The notes under the pieces: generated by a model
Databases searched by the model: none
What the model was told of the DNA's origin: nothing
What the model saw: only the letters and a program-made list of their open reading frames with translations
DNA from: Pseudomonadota bacterium
Lineage (GTDB): Bacteria; Pseudomonadota; Alphaproteobacteria; Azospirillales; Azospirillaceae
DNA: 64,000 bases
Assembly: GCA_023423695.1 (NCBI GenBank)
Contig: JAFAFA010000110.1
Span: 1 to 64,000 of the forward strand
Direction: 5' to 3'
Made by a program: the position numbers and the translations under genes
Shown here: positions 1 through 13,042 of the stretch, one piece after another
Numbering within the stretch: position 1 is the stretch's first letter
Layout of the letters: every line of letters starts with the position of its first letter

Positions 1-1228
1 GGCTGATCCAGCCGACGGTGCGGGCCAGCGCGAACAGCACGGTGAACATGCTGGTCGGGAAACCCATCGCCTTCAGGATGATGCCCGAATAGAAATCGAC
101 GTTCGGATAGAGCTTCTTCTCGATGAAATACTCGTCCGACAGGGCGATCCTCTCCAGCTCCATGGCGATGGCCAGATGCGGCTCGTCATGGATGCCCAGG
201 CGGTCGAGAACCTGATAGCAGGTCTCGCGCATGATCTTGGCGCGCGGGTCGTAGTTCTTGTAGACGCGGTGGCCGAAGCCCATCAGGCGGAAGCTGTCGT
301 TCTTGTCCTTGGCGCGGCGGACGAATTCGGGGATGCGGTCGACCGAGCCGATCTCCTCCAGCATCTTCAGCACGGCCTCGTTGGCGCCGCCATGAGCCGG
401 ACCCCAGAGTGCCGCGATGCCCGACGCGATGCAGGCGAACGGATTGGCGTGGGACGAGCCGGCGAGGCGGACGGTGGAGGTCGAGGCGTTCTGCTCGTGG
501 TCGGCATGCAGGATGAAGATCTTGTCCATCGCCTTGGACAGGACGGGATCGACCGTCCATTCCTCGCACGGCGTGCCGAAGGTCATGTAGAGGAAGTTTT
601 CCGCGTAGGACAGGTCGTTGCGCGGATACATGAACGGTTCGCCGACCGTGTACTTGTGGGCCATGGCGGCCATGGTCGGCATCTTGGCGATCAGGCGGTG
701 CGCGGCGATCTTGCGCTGCACCGGATCGAAGATGTCGGTGGAATCGTGATAGAAGGCCGACAGGGCGCCGACGACGCCGCACATGATCGCCATCGGGTGG
801 GCATCGCGGCGGAAGCCGCTGTAGAACTTGGTCAGCTGCTCGTGCACCATCGTGTGGTAGGTGATGGTGCGCTCGAAATCGGCCTTCTGCTGCGGGTTGG
901 GCAGCTCGCCGTTCAGCAGCAGGTGGCACACCTCCAGGAAATCGCAGTTCTCGGCCAGATCGGCGATGGCATAGCCGCGGTGCAGCAGGACGCCCTCGTC
1001 GCCGTCGATGTAGGTGATGGCCGAATCGCAGGCGGCGGTGGAGGTGAAGCCGGGATCGTAGGTGAAATAGCCGGTCTCGGCATAGAGCTTACGGATGTCG
1101 ATCACGTGGGGACCGGTGGACCCGCCCAGCAGCGGCAGCTTCAGCGTCTTGCCGGTGGCGTCGTCGGTCAGCGTGACGGTGCCGACCTGGGTCACATCGC
1201 CGTGCGGTGTGTGCTTGCTCGATTCCAT
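1..1228 (-). CDS. gltA: Citrate synthase, 3' end cut by the window edge
   Basis: Condenses acetyl-CoA and oxaloacetate in the cytoplasm, the entry step of the TCA cycle. Reading the minus strand from the ATG at 1228 gives 409 open codons with no stop before base 1, so only roughly the last 20-30 residues of a type II citrate synthase (about 430 residues) are missing. Visible landmarks are the substrate-site stretch HADHEQNAST, GPAHGGANEAV, and GFGHRVYKNYDPRA, which carry the catalytic histidines and the arginine of bacterial hexameric citrate synthases. An AAGGAG lies 12 bases before the ATG, with a closer AAGG also present. It is transcribed away from the small hypothetical gene at 1427. Confidence 0.95.
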   Translation of the reverse strand, partial: MESSKHTPHGDVTQVGTVTLTDDATGKTLKLPLLGGSTGPHVIDIRKLYAETGYFTYDPGFTSTAACDSAITYIDGDEGVLLHRGYAIADLAENCDFLEVCHLLLNGELPNPQQKADFERTITYHTMVHEQLTKFYSGFRRDAHPMAIMCGVVGALSAFYHDSTDIFDPVQRKIAAHRLIAKMPTMAAMAHKYTVGEPFMYPRNDLSYAENFLYMTFGTPCEEWTVDPVLSKAMDKIFILHADHEQNASTSTVRLAGSSHANPFACIASGIAALWGPAHGGANEAVLKMLEEIGSVDRIPEFVRRAKDKNDSFRLMGFGHRVYKNYDPRAKIMRETCYQVLDRLGIHDEPHLAIAMELERIALSDEYFIEKKLYPNVDFYSGIILKAMGFPTSMFTVLFALARTVGWIS

Positions 1229-1426
1229 GACCTTATCACACTCCTTGCTGGCCGGACGGCACCTGTCGGTCTTCGCCGCCGGACCTTGGTGGTTGGCCCG
1301 TTCTTTTTGCGCTTCGGCGCCCCGCGGCGCCGCGCCGTCTTCTCCCGGTCTCCGAAGGATCGGTCAGGATCGGAACCCGCAGCCGTCCACAGTCGTTGAC
1401 TCCTCCGGAAGATAGCAGAGGACATC

Positions 1427-1690
1427 ATGACCGACACGCCTCAAACGCGCATCCCCTCCGAAGGAATGCCCCACCCTGACAAATCCCAATCGGACAAACC
1501 CGCATCGGGCAAATCCGGTTCCGATACCCACGACCAGACGCCGGCGGGCGAACGCTCCCCGCGCGAGGACATGACCAAGACGCCCGGCGACGGCACCCTG
1601 CAGGACGCCACCCCGGCCGGCCTGTCGTCGAAGGAACTGCGGGAACGGGCCGAAGACGTCGACGGCTCGACCCAGCCCGGCACCGGCTGA
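1427..1690 (+). CDS. Small hydrophilic hypothetical protein, 87 aa
   Basis: I do not recognise a family. The product is rich in Pro, Ser, Thr, Asp, Lys and Gly, has no hydrophobic segment and no cysteine, and looks intrinsically disordered. The ATG has an AGAGGA ribosome site about 4-5 bases upstream. It is divergent from citrate synthase across 198 bp and is followed closely by the convergent hybrid kinase. Sequences of this kind are common as small conserved hypothetical or stress-related proteins in alphaproteobacteria, but nothing here shows a function. The frame could be non-coding, but start, ribosome site and position between genes favour a real gene. Confidence 0.55.
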   Translation: MTDTPQTRIPSEGMPHPDKSQSDKPASGKSGSDTHDQTPAGERSPREDMTKTPGDGTLQDATPAGLSSKELRERAEDVDGSTQPGTG

Positions 1691-1724
1691 CGTCCGTCCG
1701 GCAGGCGGGATTCCGGGGGGAGGC

Positions 1725-4700
1725 TCAGGCCGCCGGCCGCTCCACGCCGGTGCGCTCGCGCAAGGAACGCTCCAGACGGGCGGCTTCGCGCAGCAGCACC
1801 GGCAGAAGCTGGGCGGCCTGCGCCGTGTCGCCGTTACGGCAGATCACCTCCATCCGCCAGGCGAGATGCATGACAGCCATCCCGCCGAAACTGCCGGCGA
1901 GGCTGGACAGATCGTGCGCCTCCCCGGCCAGCGCCCGCATGTCGAGGGCGCCGGCCGGGGCCGACCGCGCCATGGCCGACAGCCTTTCCAGACGGTGGGA
2001 CACGTCGTCGAGGAAGCTGTCGACGATCAGGGCGAGATTGTCGGCACCCACCGTCTCGACCAGATCGGCCAGCACCGCTTCGTCCAGAACCTCGCCGCCG
2101 TCGCCATTGCCGCTCGCGCCATCGGCATCCATCGTCATGCGCGCGCCCTCGGCCCCGGCCTCCGCCATCCAGCGGTCCAGCGCCGCCAGCAGTCCGGCGC
2201 GGCTGATCGGCTTGGTCAGGTAATCGCTCATGCCCGCGCGCAGGCACAGTTCGCGCGTGCCCGGCATGGCGTCCGCGGTCAGGGCGATGATCGGAAGGCT
2301 GGCGAGCCGCCCACCCTGCGCATGGCCCTGCGCGCGGATCGCCTGCGCAGCCTCCAGGCCGTCCATGCCCGGCATCTGCACGTCCATCAACACCAGATCG
2401 ATGCCGCCGCGGCAAGCCGCCGCCACCGCCTGTTCCCCATCCTCCGCCACCTCGACCGTGTAGCCCAGCTTGCGCAGCAGCGTGGTGGCGAACAGCTGGT
2501 TGGTGCGGTTGTCCTCCGCCAGCAGGATGCTGCCGCTGCGCGTCGGCTCCTCGCCGCGGTCGGCAGGCTGTCCTTCGGCGGCCTGCCGGTCCGCCGAAGA
2601 GGGCGGTACAGCCGCCTGGAACAGGCCGGTGAGGCAGTCGGCCAGCGCGCTCTGGCGCAGCGGGTGGTTGAGGGTGGCGTGGGCCAGCCCCTGGACCGGT
2701 TCGCAGTCGCCCCGCACCGCCGGCCCCAGCCCGGCGATCAGCACGCGTCTGGTGCCGCCCAGCATCGGATCGCCGGCAATGGCCGCCAGCAGGGCGTCGC
2801 CGCCCATGCACGGCATGGTCTGGTCCACCAGCACCACGTCGAAGGGCCTGCCACCGACCGCCGCGCGGGTCAGCGCCTCCAGCGCATCGGGACCATTGTC
2901 GACCGCCGTCGGCCGGGCGCCCAGGCTGTCGAGCATCGCCCCCAGCACGCGGCGGTTCACCGCCAGATCGTCCACCACCAAAGCACGGCGCCCGGCCAGC
3001 GGCTGTTCGGCCGGCGGCATCGCCTCGTCGAGCAGGGTCAGCGGCAGATCGACCAGGAAGCGGCTGCCGACACCCAGGCTGCTCTCCACCGCGATGCTGC
3101 CGCCCATCAGTTCCGACAGCTGGCGGCAGATCGCCAGCCCCAGCCCTGTTCCCCCGAACTTCCGGGTGATCGACCCGTCCACCTGCTGGAACTTGTTGAA
3201 CAGGGTGGGCAGCGCCTCCACCGGAATGCCGATGCCGGTGTCGGTCACCGTCATGCGCAGCACCAGATGCGCCTCGGTGGCGTCCAGCGCCTCCAGTTCC
3301 ACGGCGACCGACCCCTGGTCGGTGAACTTCACCGCATTGCCTATCAGATTGACCAGGATCTGCCGGATGCGCGTCGGGTCGCCCAGCAGGGTGCGGCGCA
3401 GGAGCGGGTCGATGTAGAAGCCGATCTCGATACCCTTCTCATGGGCGCGGGGGGTCAGCAGTTCCACCACCCCCTCCACCAGATCGGCGGGGTCGAAGGG
3501 CAGCGTCTCGATGGTGACGCGGCCGGCCTCCAGCTTGGAAATGTCCAGGATGTCGTTGATGATGGTCAGCAGCGCGTTGGAGGAACTGCGGATCGCCTGG
3601 ACGAACTGATGCTGCTCCGCCGTCAGGGGGGTGTCTGACAGCAGCTCCGTCATGCCCATGATGCCGTTCATCGGCGTGCGGATCTCGTGGCTCATCGCCG
3701 CCAGGAATTCCGACTTCGCCTGGGTCGCCGCCTCCGCCCGGGCGCGCAGGGCGTCGGCCTCCTCGCGGGCGGCGTCCAGGCCTTCCGCCAGCGCGCACAT
3801 GTCGGCCGCCTGACGCTGAAGTTCCGCCTCCTCCCGCTTGGCGTCGGTGATGTCCTGGACGACGCCCAGCAGCCCGATCGGCCGGCCGGCCGACCCCCAT
3901 TCGGCCACGCCGCGGAGGAAGACGTGGCGCAGCGTGCCGTCGGGACGGACGACCCGCACCTCGGCCGAGAACCCCTCACCGGTCGCCTGCGCCCGCTGGA
4001 CCAGCGCCGTGACCTTCGGCAGGTCGTCGGGATGGTAGACGCCGCGCGACATGTCGACGGTCGGCGGGCCGTCCTGCGGGCTGAGGCCCATGATGCGGTA
4101 GACCTCGTCCGACCAGCGGCGGGTGTCGGTGACGAAGTCGAAGTACCAATGCCCGAACTGGCCGATCTCCTCCGCCAGGTTCAACAGACGGGAGCGGTCG
4201 CGCAGTTCCGCTTCCGCCTGCTTGCGCCGGGCCACCTCGCGGCGAAGCTCCAGTTCGTCCACCACCAGCCGGGCGAGCTGGGTCAGGGTTTCCGCTTCCC
4301 GCGCGTCGAACCCGCCGCGGGGGGTGTCGTCGATCACGCACAGGGTGCCCAGCTTGTGGCCGTCCGCCACCAGCGGCGCACCGGCATAGAAGCGGATGTC
4401 GGGCTCCCCGGTGACCAGCGGATTGCCGGCGAAGCGCGGATCCTTCGTCGCGTCCGGCACCACCAGGACTCCGTCGTCGAGGATGGCGTGGGCGCAGAAG
4501 GCAAGGTCGCGGTGCGTTTCCTCCACGTCCAGCCCGATGCGGCTCTTGAACCACTGGCGGTTCCGGTCGATCAGCGAGACCAGCGCGATGCGCGTGCGGA
4601 AGAAATGCCGGGCAAGCCGGGTGATGTTGTCGAAGCCGGACTCCGCCGGGGTGTCGAGGACGCAGTAGGACTCCAGAACCGCCAGCCGCCGCTCCTCGTC

Positions 4701-4745
4701 CGGGGACAGCGCCGCAGGAACCGCACCGGTGGTGTCCCCACTCAC
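1725..4745 (-). CDS. Hybrid sensor histidine kinase: GAF-PAS-HisKA-HATPase-REC-REC-Hpt
   Basis: A cytoplasmic hybrid kinase of about 1006 residues with no evident membrane segment. In order: a GAF domain (about 25-175), a PAS domain with C-terminal extension (about 190-315), a short coiled coil, HisKA with the phospho-acceptor His near residue 353 in MSHEIRTPMNG, HATPase with NAVKFT, DTGIGIP and GGTGLGL boxes, two receiver domains and a C-terminal Hpt with EAHDLSSLAGSFG. The first receiver keeps the Asp (VLVDQTMP), but the invariant Lys position reads LNHPLR, so it may be a pseudo-receiver. The second is canonical (EDN, MDVQMP, TKP). I chose the GTG at 4745 because it overlaps the stop of the upstream response regulator (GTGA); a start 14 codons earlier is possible. 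Transcribed after the regulator, it is the likely partner kinase. Confidence 0.9.
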   Translation of the reverse strand: MSGDTTGAVPAALSPDEERRLAVLESYCVLDTPAESGFDNITRLARHFFRTRIALVSLIDRNRQWFKSRIGLDVEETHRDLAFCAHAILDDGVLVVPDATKDPRFAGNPLVTGEPDIRFYAGAPLVADGHKLGTLCVIDDTPRGGFDAREAETLTQLARLVVDELELRREVARRKQAEAELRDRSRLLNLAEEIGQFGHWYFDFVTDTRRWSDEVYRIMGLSPQDGPPTVDMSRGVYHPDDLPKVTALVQRAQATGEGFSAEVRVVRPDGTLRHVFLRGVAEWGSAGRPIGLLGVVQDITDAKREEAELQRQAADMCALAEGLDAAREEADALRARAEAATQAKSEFLAAMSHEIRTPMNGIMGMTELLSDTPLTAEQHQFVQAIRSSSNALLTIINDILDISKLEAGRVTIETLPFDPADLVEGVVELLTPRAHEKGIEIGFYIDPLLRRTLLGDPTRIRQILVNLIGNAVKFTDQGSVAVELEALDATEAHLVLRMTVTDTGIGIPVEALPTLFNKFQQVDGSITRKFGGTGLGLAICRQLSELMGGSIAVESSLGVGSRFLVDLPLTLLDEAMPPAEQPLAGRRALVVDDLAVNRRVLGAMLDSLGARPTAVDNGPDALEALTRAAVGGRPFDVVLVDQTMPCMGGDALLAAIAGDPMLGGTRRVLIAGLGPAVRGDCEPVQGLAHATLNHPLRQSALADCLTGLFQAAVPPSSADRQAAEGQPADRGEEPTRSGSILLAEDNRTNQLFATTLLRKLGYTVEVAEDGEQAVAAACRGGIDLVLMDVQMPGMDGLEAAQAIRAQGHAQGGRLASLPIIALTADAMPGTRELCLRAGMSDYLTKPISRAGLLAALDRWMAEAGAEGARMTMDADGASGNGDGGEVLDEAVLADLVETVGADNLALIVDSFLDDVSHRLERLSAMARSAPAGALDMRALAGEAHDLSSLAGSFGGMAVMHLAWRMEVICRNGDTAQAAQLLPVLLREAARLERSLRERTGVERPAA

Positions 4746-6259
4746 GCGGCATTCCCCTGGACGGCATTCCCCTGGGCGGCGCGCCACTGCTGCAGCTTGC
4801 GGTAGATGGTGGACGGGCTGATCTCCAGCATCAGGGCGGCGCGCGGCACGTCATCGCCGGCCAGCCGCAGGGCCTTCTGAATCATCTCCTTCTCCACCTG
4901 CCACAGCGGAAGGACGGCGCCGTCCTCCTGCCCGCCGTCCGCCGGCGCTCCGGCACCGGCCGCGGCGTCGGTGCCGATCCCGCCGGCCCCGGTCAGGGTC
5001 GGCAGCATCTCCAGCATGACTTGAGGCCCGTCGTGCAGCACGACGACGTTGCGCAGAACGTTCTGGAGCTGCCGCACGTTGCCCGGCCAGTCATGGGCGC
5101 GCAGCCGCGCCTCCACCTCCGGAGCGAAGGCAACCAGGGATTTCCCCTCCTCCCGCGCATAGTCGATCAGGAAAGAGCGGGCGATCTCGATCACGTCATC
5201 GCCGCGGTCGCGCAGCGGCGGCAGGGCGAGCGGGATGACATGCAGCCGGTAATAGAGATCCTCGCGGAAACGCCCGGCCTGCACCTCGGCCAGCGGATCG
5301 CGGTTGGTGGCGGCGACGAAGCGCACGTCCACCCGCTCCTCCCGGCCGCTGCCCACCGGGCTGACGGTGCCGGTCTGGACGAAGCGCAGCAGCTTGCTCT
5401 GCAGTTCCACCGGCATTTCGCAGATCTCGTCCAGGAACAGCGTGCCGCCGTCGGCCAGCAGCGCCGCACCCGGCCGGTCGCCCGCCGCCCCGGTGAAGGC
5501 GCCCTTCACATGGCCGAAAATCTCCGATTCCAGCAGTTCCTTCGGAATGGCGGCGCAGTTCAGCGCGATGAAGGCGCGGTCGCGCCGCGGGCTGGCGCGG
5601 TGGATCGCCTGGGCGGCCACCTCCTTGCCGGTCCCGCTCTCTCCGGTGATGAAGACATTGGCGCGGCTGGACGCCACGCTCTCGATGGTGCGGTAGACCG
5701 CCTGCATCTCGGGCGAGCTGCCGATGAAGCCGTGGAAGCGCCCGCGGTCGAGATCCTTGCGGTATCCCTCCACCATGCGCGCCAGCGCCCGCCGCTCCAG
5801 CGCGTTGCGCAGGGTCAGGTTCAGCCGGTCGGCGTTGAAGGGCTTCACGATGAAGTCGAAGGCGCCCAGCTTCATCGCCTCCACCGCCAGATCGATGGAG
5901 CCGTGGGCGGTGATGATGACCACCGACACGCTCGGATCGCGGGCGTGGAGGGCCTGCAGCACCTCCAGCCCATCCATGTCCGGCAGCTTCAGGTCCAGGA
6001 TCACCGCATCGGGCGGCGATGCCGCCGCCGCGTCCAGCGCCTCGCGCCCGCGGGTGCAATGCACGACCTCATGGGCGTCCGCGCGCAGGAACTCGATGTA
6101 CAGCTTGGCGAGCGGGACCGTATCCTCGATCAGCAGGATGCGGTGCTTCTTGGAGGAGGACACGGGCGCGACACTCGGGCAATCGGTGGCGGACGGAAAA
6201 TCGTCCACAGTGTAACCCGGCAAAGCACCTGCCGCCAGTCGGGGCGAGCCCACCGGCAT
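4742..6259 (-). CDS. Sigma54-dependent response regulator (REC-AAA+-Fis, LuxO/NtrC type)
   Basis: Activates sigma54 RNA polymerase when phosphorylated. An N-terminal receiver has the phospho-Asp in VILDLKLPDMDG and a KPF lysine. The central AAA+ domain has Walker A GESGTGKE, the sigma54-contacting loop GAFTGA intact, Walker B GGTLFLDEI and the arginine-rich sensor WPGNVRQLQN. A Fis-type HTH (ISPSTIYRKLQQW) ends the protein. Length about 505 residues. The ATG at 6259 has an AAGG four bases upstream; the ATG at 6280 is an alternative. It lies 45 bp or less after lldR and overlaps the hybrid kinase by four bases, so the three genes probably share a transcript. Its target promoter is unknown. Confidence 0.88.
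   Translation of the reverse strand: MPVGSPRLAAGALPGYTVDDFPSATDCPSVAPVSSSKKHRILLIEDTVPLAKLYIEFLRADAHEVVHCTRGREALDAAAASPPDAVILDLKLPDMDGLEVLQALHARDPSVSVVIITAHGSIDLAVEAMKLGAFDFIVKPFNADRLNLTLRNALERRALARMVEGYRKDLDRGRFHGFIGSSPEMQAVYRTIESVASSRANVFITGESGTGKEVAAQAIHRASPRRDRAFIALNCAAIPKELLESEIFGHVKGAFTGAAGDRPGAALLADGGTLFLDEICEMPVELQSKLLRFVQTGTVSPVGSGREERVDVRFVAATNRDPLAEVQAGRFREDLYYRLHVIPLALPPLRDRGDDVIEIARSFLIDYAREEGKSLVAFAPEVEARLRAHDWPGNVRQLQNVLRNVVVLHDGPQVMLEMLPTLTGAGGIGTDAAAGAGAPADGGQEDGAVLPLWQVEKEMIQKALRLAGDDVPRAALMLEISPSTIYRKLQQWRAAQGNAVQGNAA
4747..4775. repeat. 14-bp tandem duplication at the regulator-kinase junction
   Basis: CGGCATTCCCCTGG occurs at 4747-4760 and again at 4762-4775, period 15. 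It encodes a repeated QGNAV unit at the C-terminus of the response regulator and a repeated PGECR unit in the possible N-terminal extension of the kinase. Confidence 0.8.
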
Positions 6260-6304
6260 ATGACCTTCGACGGAGACCATCCGCCGGCGGCGGCTCCCGT
6301 TCCC

Positions 6305-7084
6305 CTACACCCCGCTGTCGATCAGGTCGGTGCGCCCGATCCGCCGCAGCGAGACCTGAACGCGGGCGTTGTGTTCCCGGATCTCGCGCAAGGTTTGCAG
6401 CGTGAACTCCACATGGGCATCGGCCGCCGCACTCGCGGCATCCGCATCGCCGGCCAGCACCGCATTGGCGATGGCCAGATGCTGTTGCAGCAGAAGCTCG
6501 CGCACCCCCGGCCGGGAATAAAGGTCGGCGCGGTTGTAGAACACGTCGTTGCGCAGCAGGTCGGACAAGGTCCGCATGATGTGCAGCATGACGACGTTGT
6601 GCGCCGCCTCGTAGATCGCCAGATGCAGGTCGGCGTCGGAATCCGCCTCCTCCGAGCTGTCGTCCTTGCCGTGGGCGGCCTGCATGCGGGCGATGATGGC
6701 GCGAATGCCGTCCCGGTCGACATCGGTCGCCCGCTGCGCCGCCAGCCCGGCCGCCGCCGCCTCGATGGAGCGGCGGAACTCCAGATAGTCAAAGGACGCG
6801 TCCGGCTTGTTGCGCATCAGCGTCATCAGCGGGTCGGCGATCTGCGACAGGAAGGTGGCGACATGGGTGCCGCCGCGCCCGGTGACCAGCAGGCCGCGCT
6901 CCTCCAGCTTGGCGATGGCATCGCGCAGCGACGGGCGGGACACATCCAGCTTCACCGCCAGCTCGCGTTCGGCCAGCAGCTTTTCTCCCGGACGGAGCGC
7001 GCCTTCCAGGATCAGCCGTTCCAGATGCTCGGCAATGGCGTCGGCCAGCTTGGCCGGTTTGGCCGGTTTGATCGTCCCCTGCAT
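6305..7084 (-). CDS. lldR: FadR-subfamily GntR regulator, probable lactate regulator LldR
   Basis: A DNA-binding repressor or activator expected to sense lactate and control the divergent lldP operon. The N-terminal winged helix (about residues 15-75) contains the GntR signature LLAERELAVKLDVSRPSLRDAI; the C-terminal all-helical FCD ligand domain includes the metal-site pattern D..LHLAIYEAAHN and the HLAIANAVLAGD helix. I use the ATG at 7084 (259 residues), the usual family length and preceded by GGGAGAGG; the frame stays open upstream to 7219 but that extension has no domain character. PdhR is the closest alternative assignment, but the lactate operon next door decides for LldR. Confidence 0.85.
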   Translation of the reverse strand: MQGTIKPAKPAKLADAIAEHLERLILEGALRPGEKLLAERELAVKLDVSRPSLRDAIAKLEERGLLVTGRGGTHVATFLSQIADPLMTLMRNKPDASFDYLEFRRSIEAAAAGLAAQRATDVDRDGIRAIIARMQAAHGKDDSSEEADSDADLHLAIYEAAHNVVMLHIMRTLSDLLRNDVFYNRADLYSRPGVRELLLQQHLAIANAVLAGDADAASAAADAHVEFTLQTLREIREHNARVQVSLRRIGRTDLIDSGV

Positions 7085-7562
7085 TGGGTGGGCGGCCTCT
7101 CCCTGCACGTCTCGATCCTCTTCATTACCGGTGGACGGAACAGGCGTCCAGAGCGGTGGCTGAACGGCAGCGTCGCACCCCCCTACCAAAGTGGGTTGCT
7201 CGGCAAACGATTCAGCCATTGCACAGTCTGGTAAAATCTTTTATCCAACTTTCACCGTATGGATAAGAGATGTCCACTGCGATCCGTCTGGCAAGGGAGA
7301 TTTCCCGAATCTGCCGGGTTGGAAAGGGCATCCACACGTACCGGGACAGGACGGACCGACCCCGCCAAGGGGCGCATCCGCACCGCCGCCGCGCGCCGAA
7401 AGCCGTGGCGGCTGTGAACGCCGCTGCATTGCCGATCGCCGGCCCTCCTCCGCGCCGCCATCCCGGTGCGGGACGGCGGAGCCATGCCGACAGGCCGTGC
7501 AAAGCCGTCCCGGGACACCGTTCGGACTGACATCACGTCCCCCGAGAAGGAGGTCCCCGAGG
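7085..7562. promoter_or_regulatory. Divergent lldR-lldP control region with candidate operators
   Basis: A 478-bp stretch without a convincing gene between two divergent genes. It holds TTGC-TCG-GCAA at 7196-7206, a palindrome with the 4-3-4 geometry typical of FadR-subfamily operators, a second inverted repeat TTATCCA / TGGATAA (7241-7247 and 7260-7266, centres 19 bp apart), and an AT-rich TAAAAT at 7232-7237 that could be a -10 element. About 300 bp then separate these sites from the lldP start, so a long leader is likely. Operator assignment is inference from geometry and position only. Confidence 0.45.
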
Positions 7563-9239
<1,677 letters not shown>

Positions 9240-9288
9240 GGCCGGTTCTTCCCGCCACCTCCGTCCTCTCCAGCAGGAGCCGCCGCCA

Positions 9289-12147
<2,859 letters not shown>

Positions 12148-12157
12148 GGGGACTGAT

Positions 12158-12262
12158 ACCCCCACCTAACCTCCCCCGCTGGGCGGGGGAGGGACTGCCG
12201 CTGAACGCCGACAAAGCTCCTGTCCCCCTCCCCCGCCCAGCGGGGGAGGGTCGGGGTGGGGG
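12158..12262. repeat. GC-rich palindromic intergenic repeat (copy 1) inside the lactate operon
   Basis: Arms 12170-12193 and 12226-12249 are 24-bp perfect inverted copies separated by 32 bases, and each arm is itself nearly palindromic (CCTCCCCCGC ... GCGGGGGAGG). Flanking CCCCCACC and GGGGTGGGGG extend the structure. It sits between the D-lactate dehydrogenase gene and lldE and in RNA would fold into one long stem or two hairpins, so it may attenuate or protect transcript segments. Related copies lie at 19355, 28011 and 31228. Confidence 0.85.
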
Positions 12263-12289
12263 CAATACCAAGACGGTGAGGAAACGCCC

Positions 12290-13042
12290 ATGGACCACCA
12301 GCCCCCCAAACCCGCCCGCGTCTATTACTTCGGCACCTGCCTCGTCGACCTGTTCTTCCCCGACGCCGGCATGGCGGGGATCGAGCTGCTGCAGTCCCAG
12401 GGCCTGACCGTCGTCTTTCCGCAGGGGCAGAGCTGCTGCGGCCAGCCCGCCTACAATTCCGGTTACCGTGCCGATGCCCTGAAGGTGGCCCGCGCCCAGT
12501 TGGACCTGTTCCCCGGCGACGATCCCATCGTCGTGCCGTCGGGCTCCTGCGCCGGCATGATGAAGAAGCACTGGCCTGACCTGTTCCGCGGCGAGCCGGA
12601 CGAAGCCAGGGCGGTGCAGGTGGCGGGCCGCGTCTGGGAACTGACGCAGTTTCTGGTCCATGTGCTGGACGTTCGCCTCACCGACAAGGGCGAGCCGCTG
12701 CGCGTCACCTGGCACGCCTCCTGCCATGCCCAGCGCGAGATGGGCGTGGTCGAGGAACCCAAGGCACTGCTGCGCCAGCTCGCCAATGTCGAACTGGTGG
12801 AGCTGAAGCGGGAAAAGGAATGCTGCGGCTTCGGCGGCACCTTCGCCGTCCGCCATCCCGAGATCTCAGCCGCGATGGTCGGCGACAAGGTGGCGGACAT
12901 CGAGGGCACCGGCGCCGCCCGCGTGGTGTCGGGCGACTGCGGCTGCCTGCTGAACATCGGCGGCGCGCTGGAGGCCGGAGCCAAGGCTGCGCGCGGCCAG
13001 CACATCGCCCAGTTCCTGAAGGAGCGCATCCATGGACGGTAA
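12290..13042 (+). CDS. lldE: L-lactate dehydrogenase complex subunit LldE (LutA)
   Basis: A cytoplasmic CCG-domain protein of the three-part iron-sulfur L-lactate dehydrogenase (LldEFG/LutABC), which oxidises L-lactate to pyruvate without NAD. The 250 residues contain the two duplicated CCG motifs expected of the family: CCGQPAYNSGY near residue 47 and ECCGFGGTFAV near 178, with SGSCAGM and WHASCHAQRE supplying the other conserved cysteines and histidine. The ATG follows a repeat-containing gap of 142 bp after the D-lactate dehydrogenase. It overlaps lldF by 11 bases, indicating translational coupling of the complex subunits. Confidence 0.93.
   Translation: MDHQPPKPARVYYFGTCLVDLFFPDAGMAGIELLQSQGLTVVFPQGQSCCGQPAYNSGYRADALKVARAQLDLFPGDDPIVVPSGSCAGMMKKHWPDLFRGEPDEARAVQVAGRVWELTQFLVHVLDVRLTDKGEPLRVTWHASCHAQREMGVVEEPKALLRQLANVELVELKREKECCGFGGTFAVRHPEISAAMVGDKVADIEGTGAARVVSGDCGCLLNIGGALEAGAKAARGQHIAQFLKERIHGR

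Noticed and set aside
176..1399. Long plus-strand open frame opposite citrate synthase
   Set aside because: The minus strand gives an unambiguous citrate synthase; the plus-strand translation is a shadow of GC-rich codons.
7270..7530. Small open frame in the lldP leader
   Set aside because: Basic low-complexity product, no conserved motif, and it overlaps the presumed promoter and leader region.
12690..12710. Sigma54-like TGGCACG-N4-CTGC inside lldE
   Set aside because: Within a coding sequence encoding conserved residues, with no gene start at a suitable distance downstream; taken as chance.
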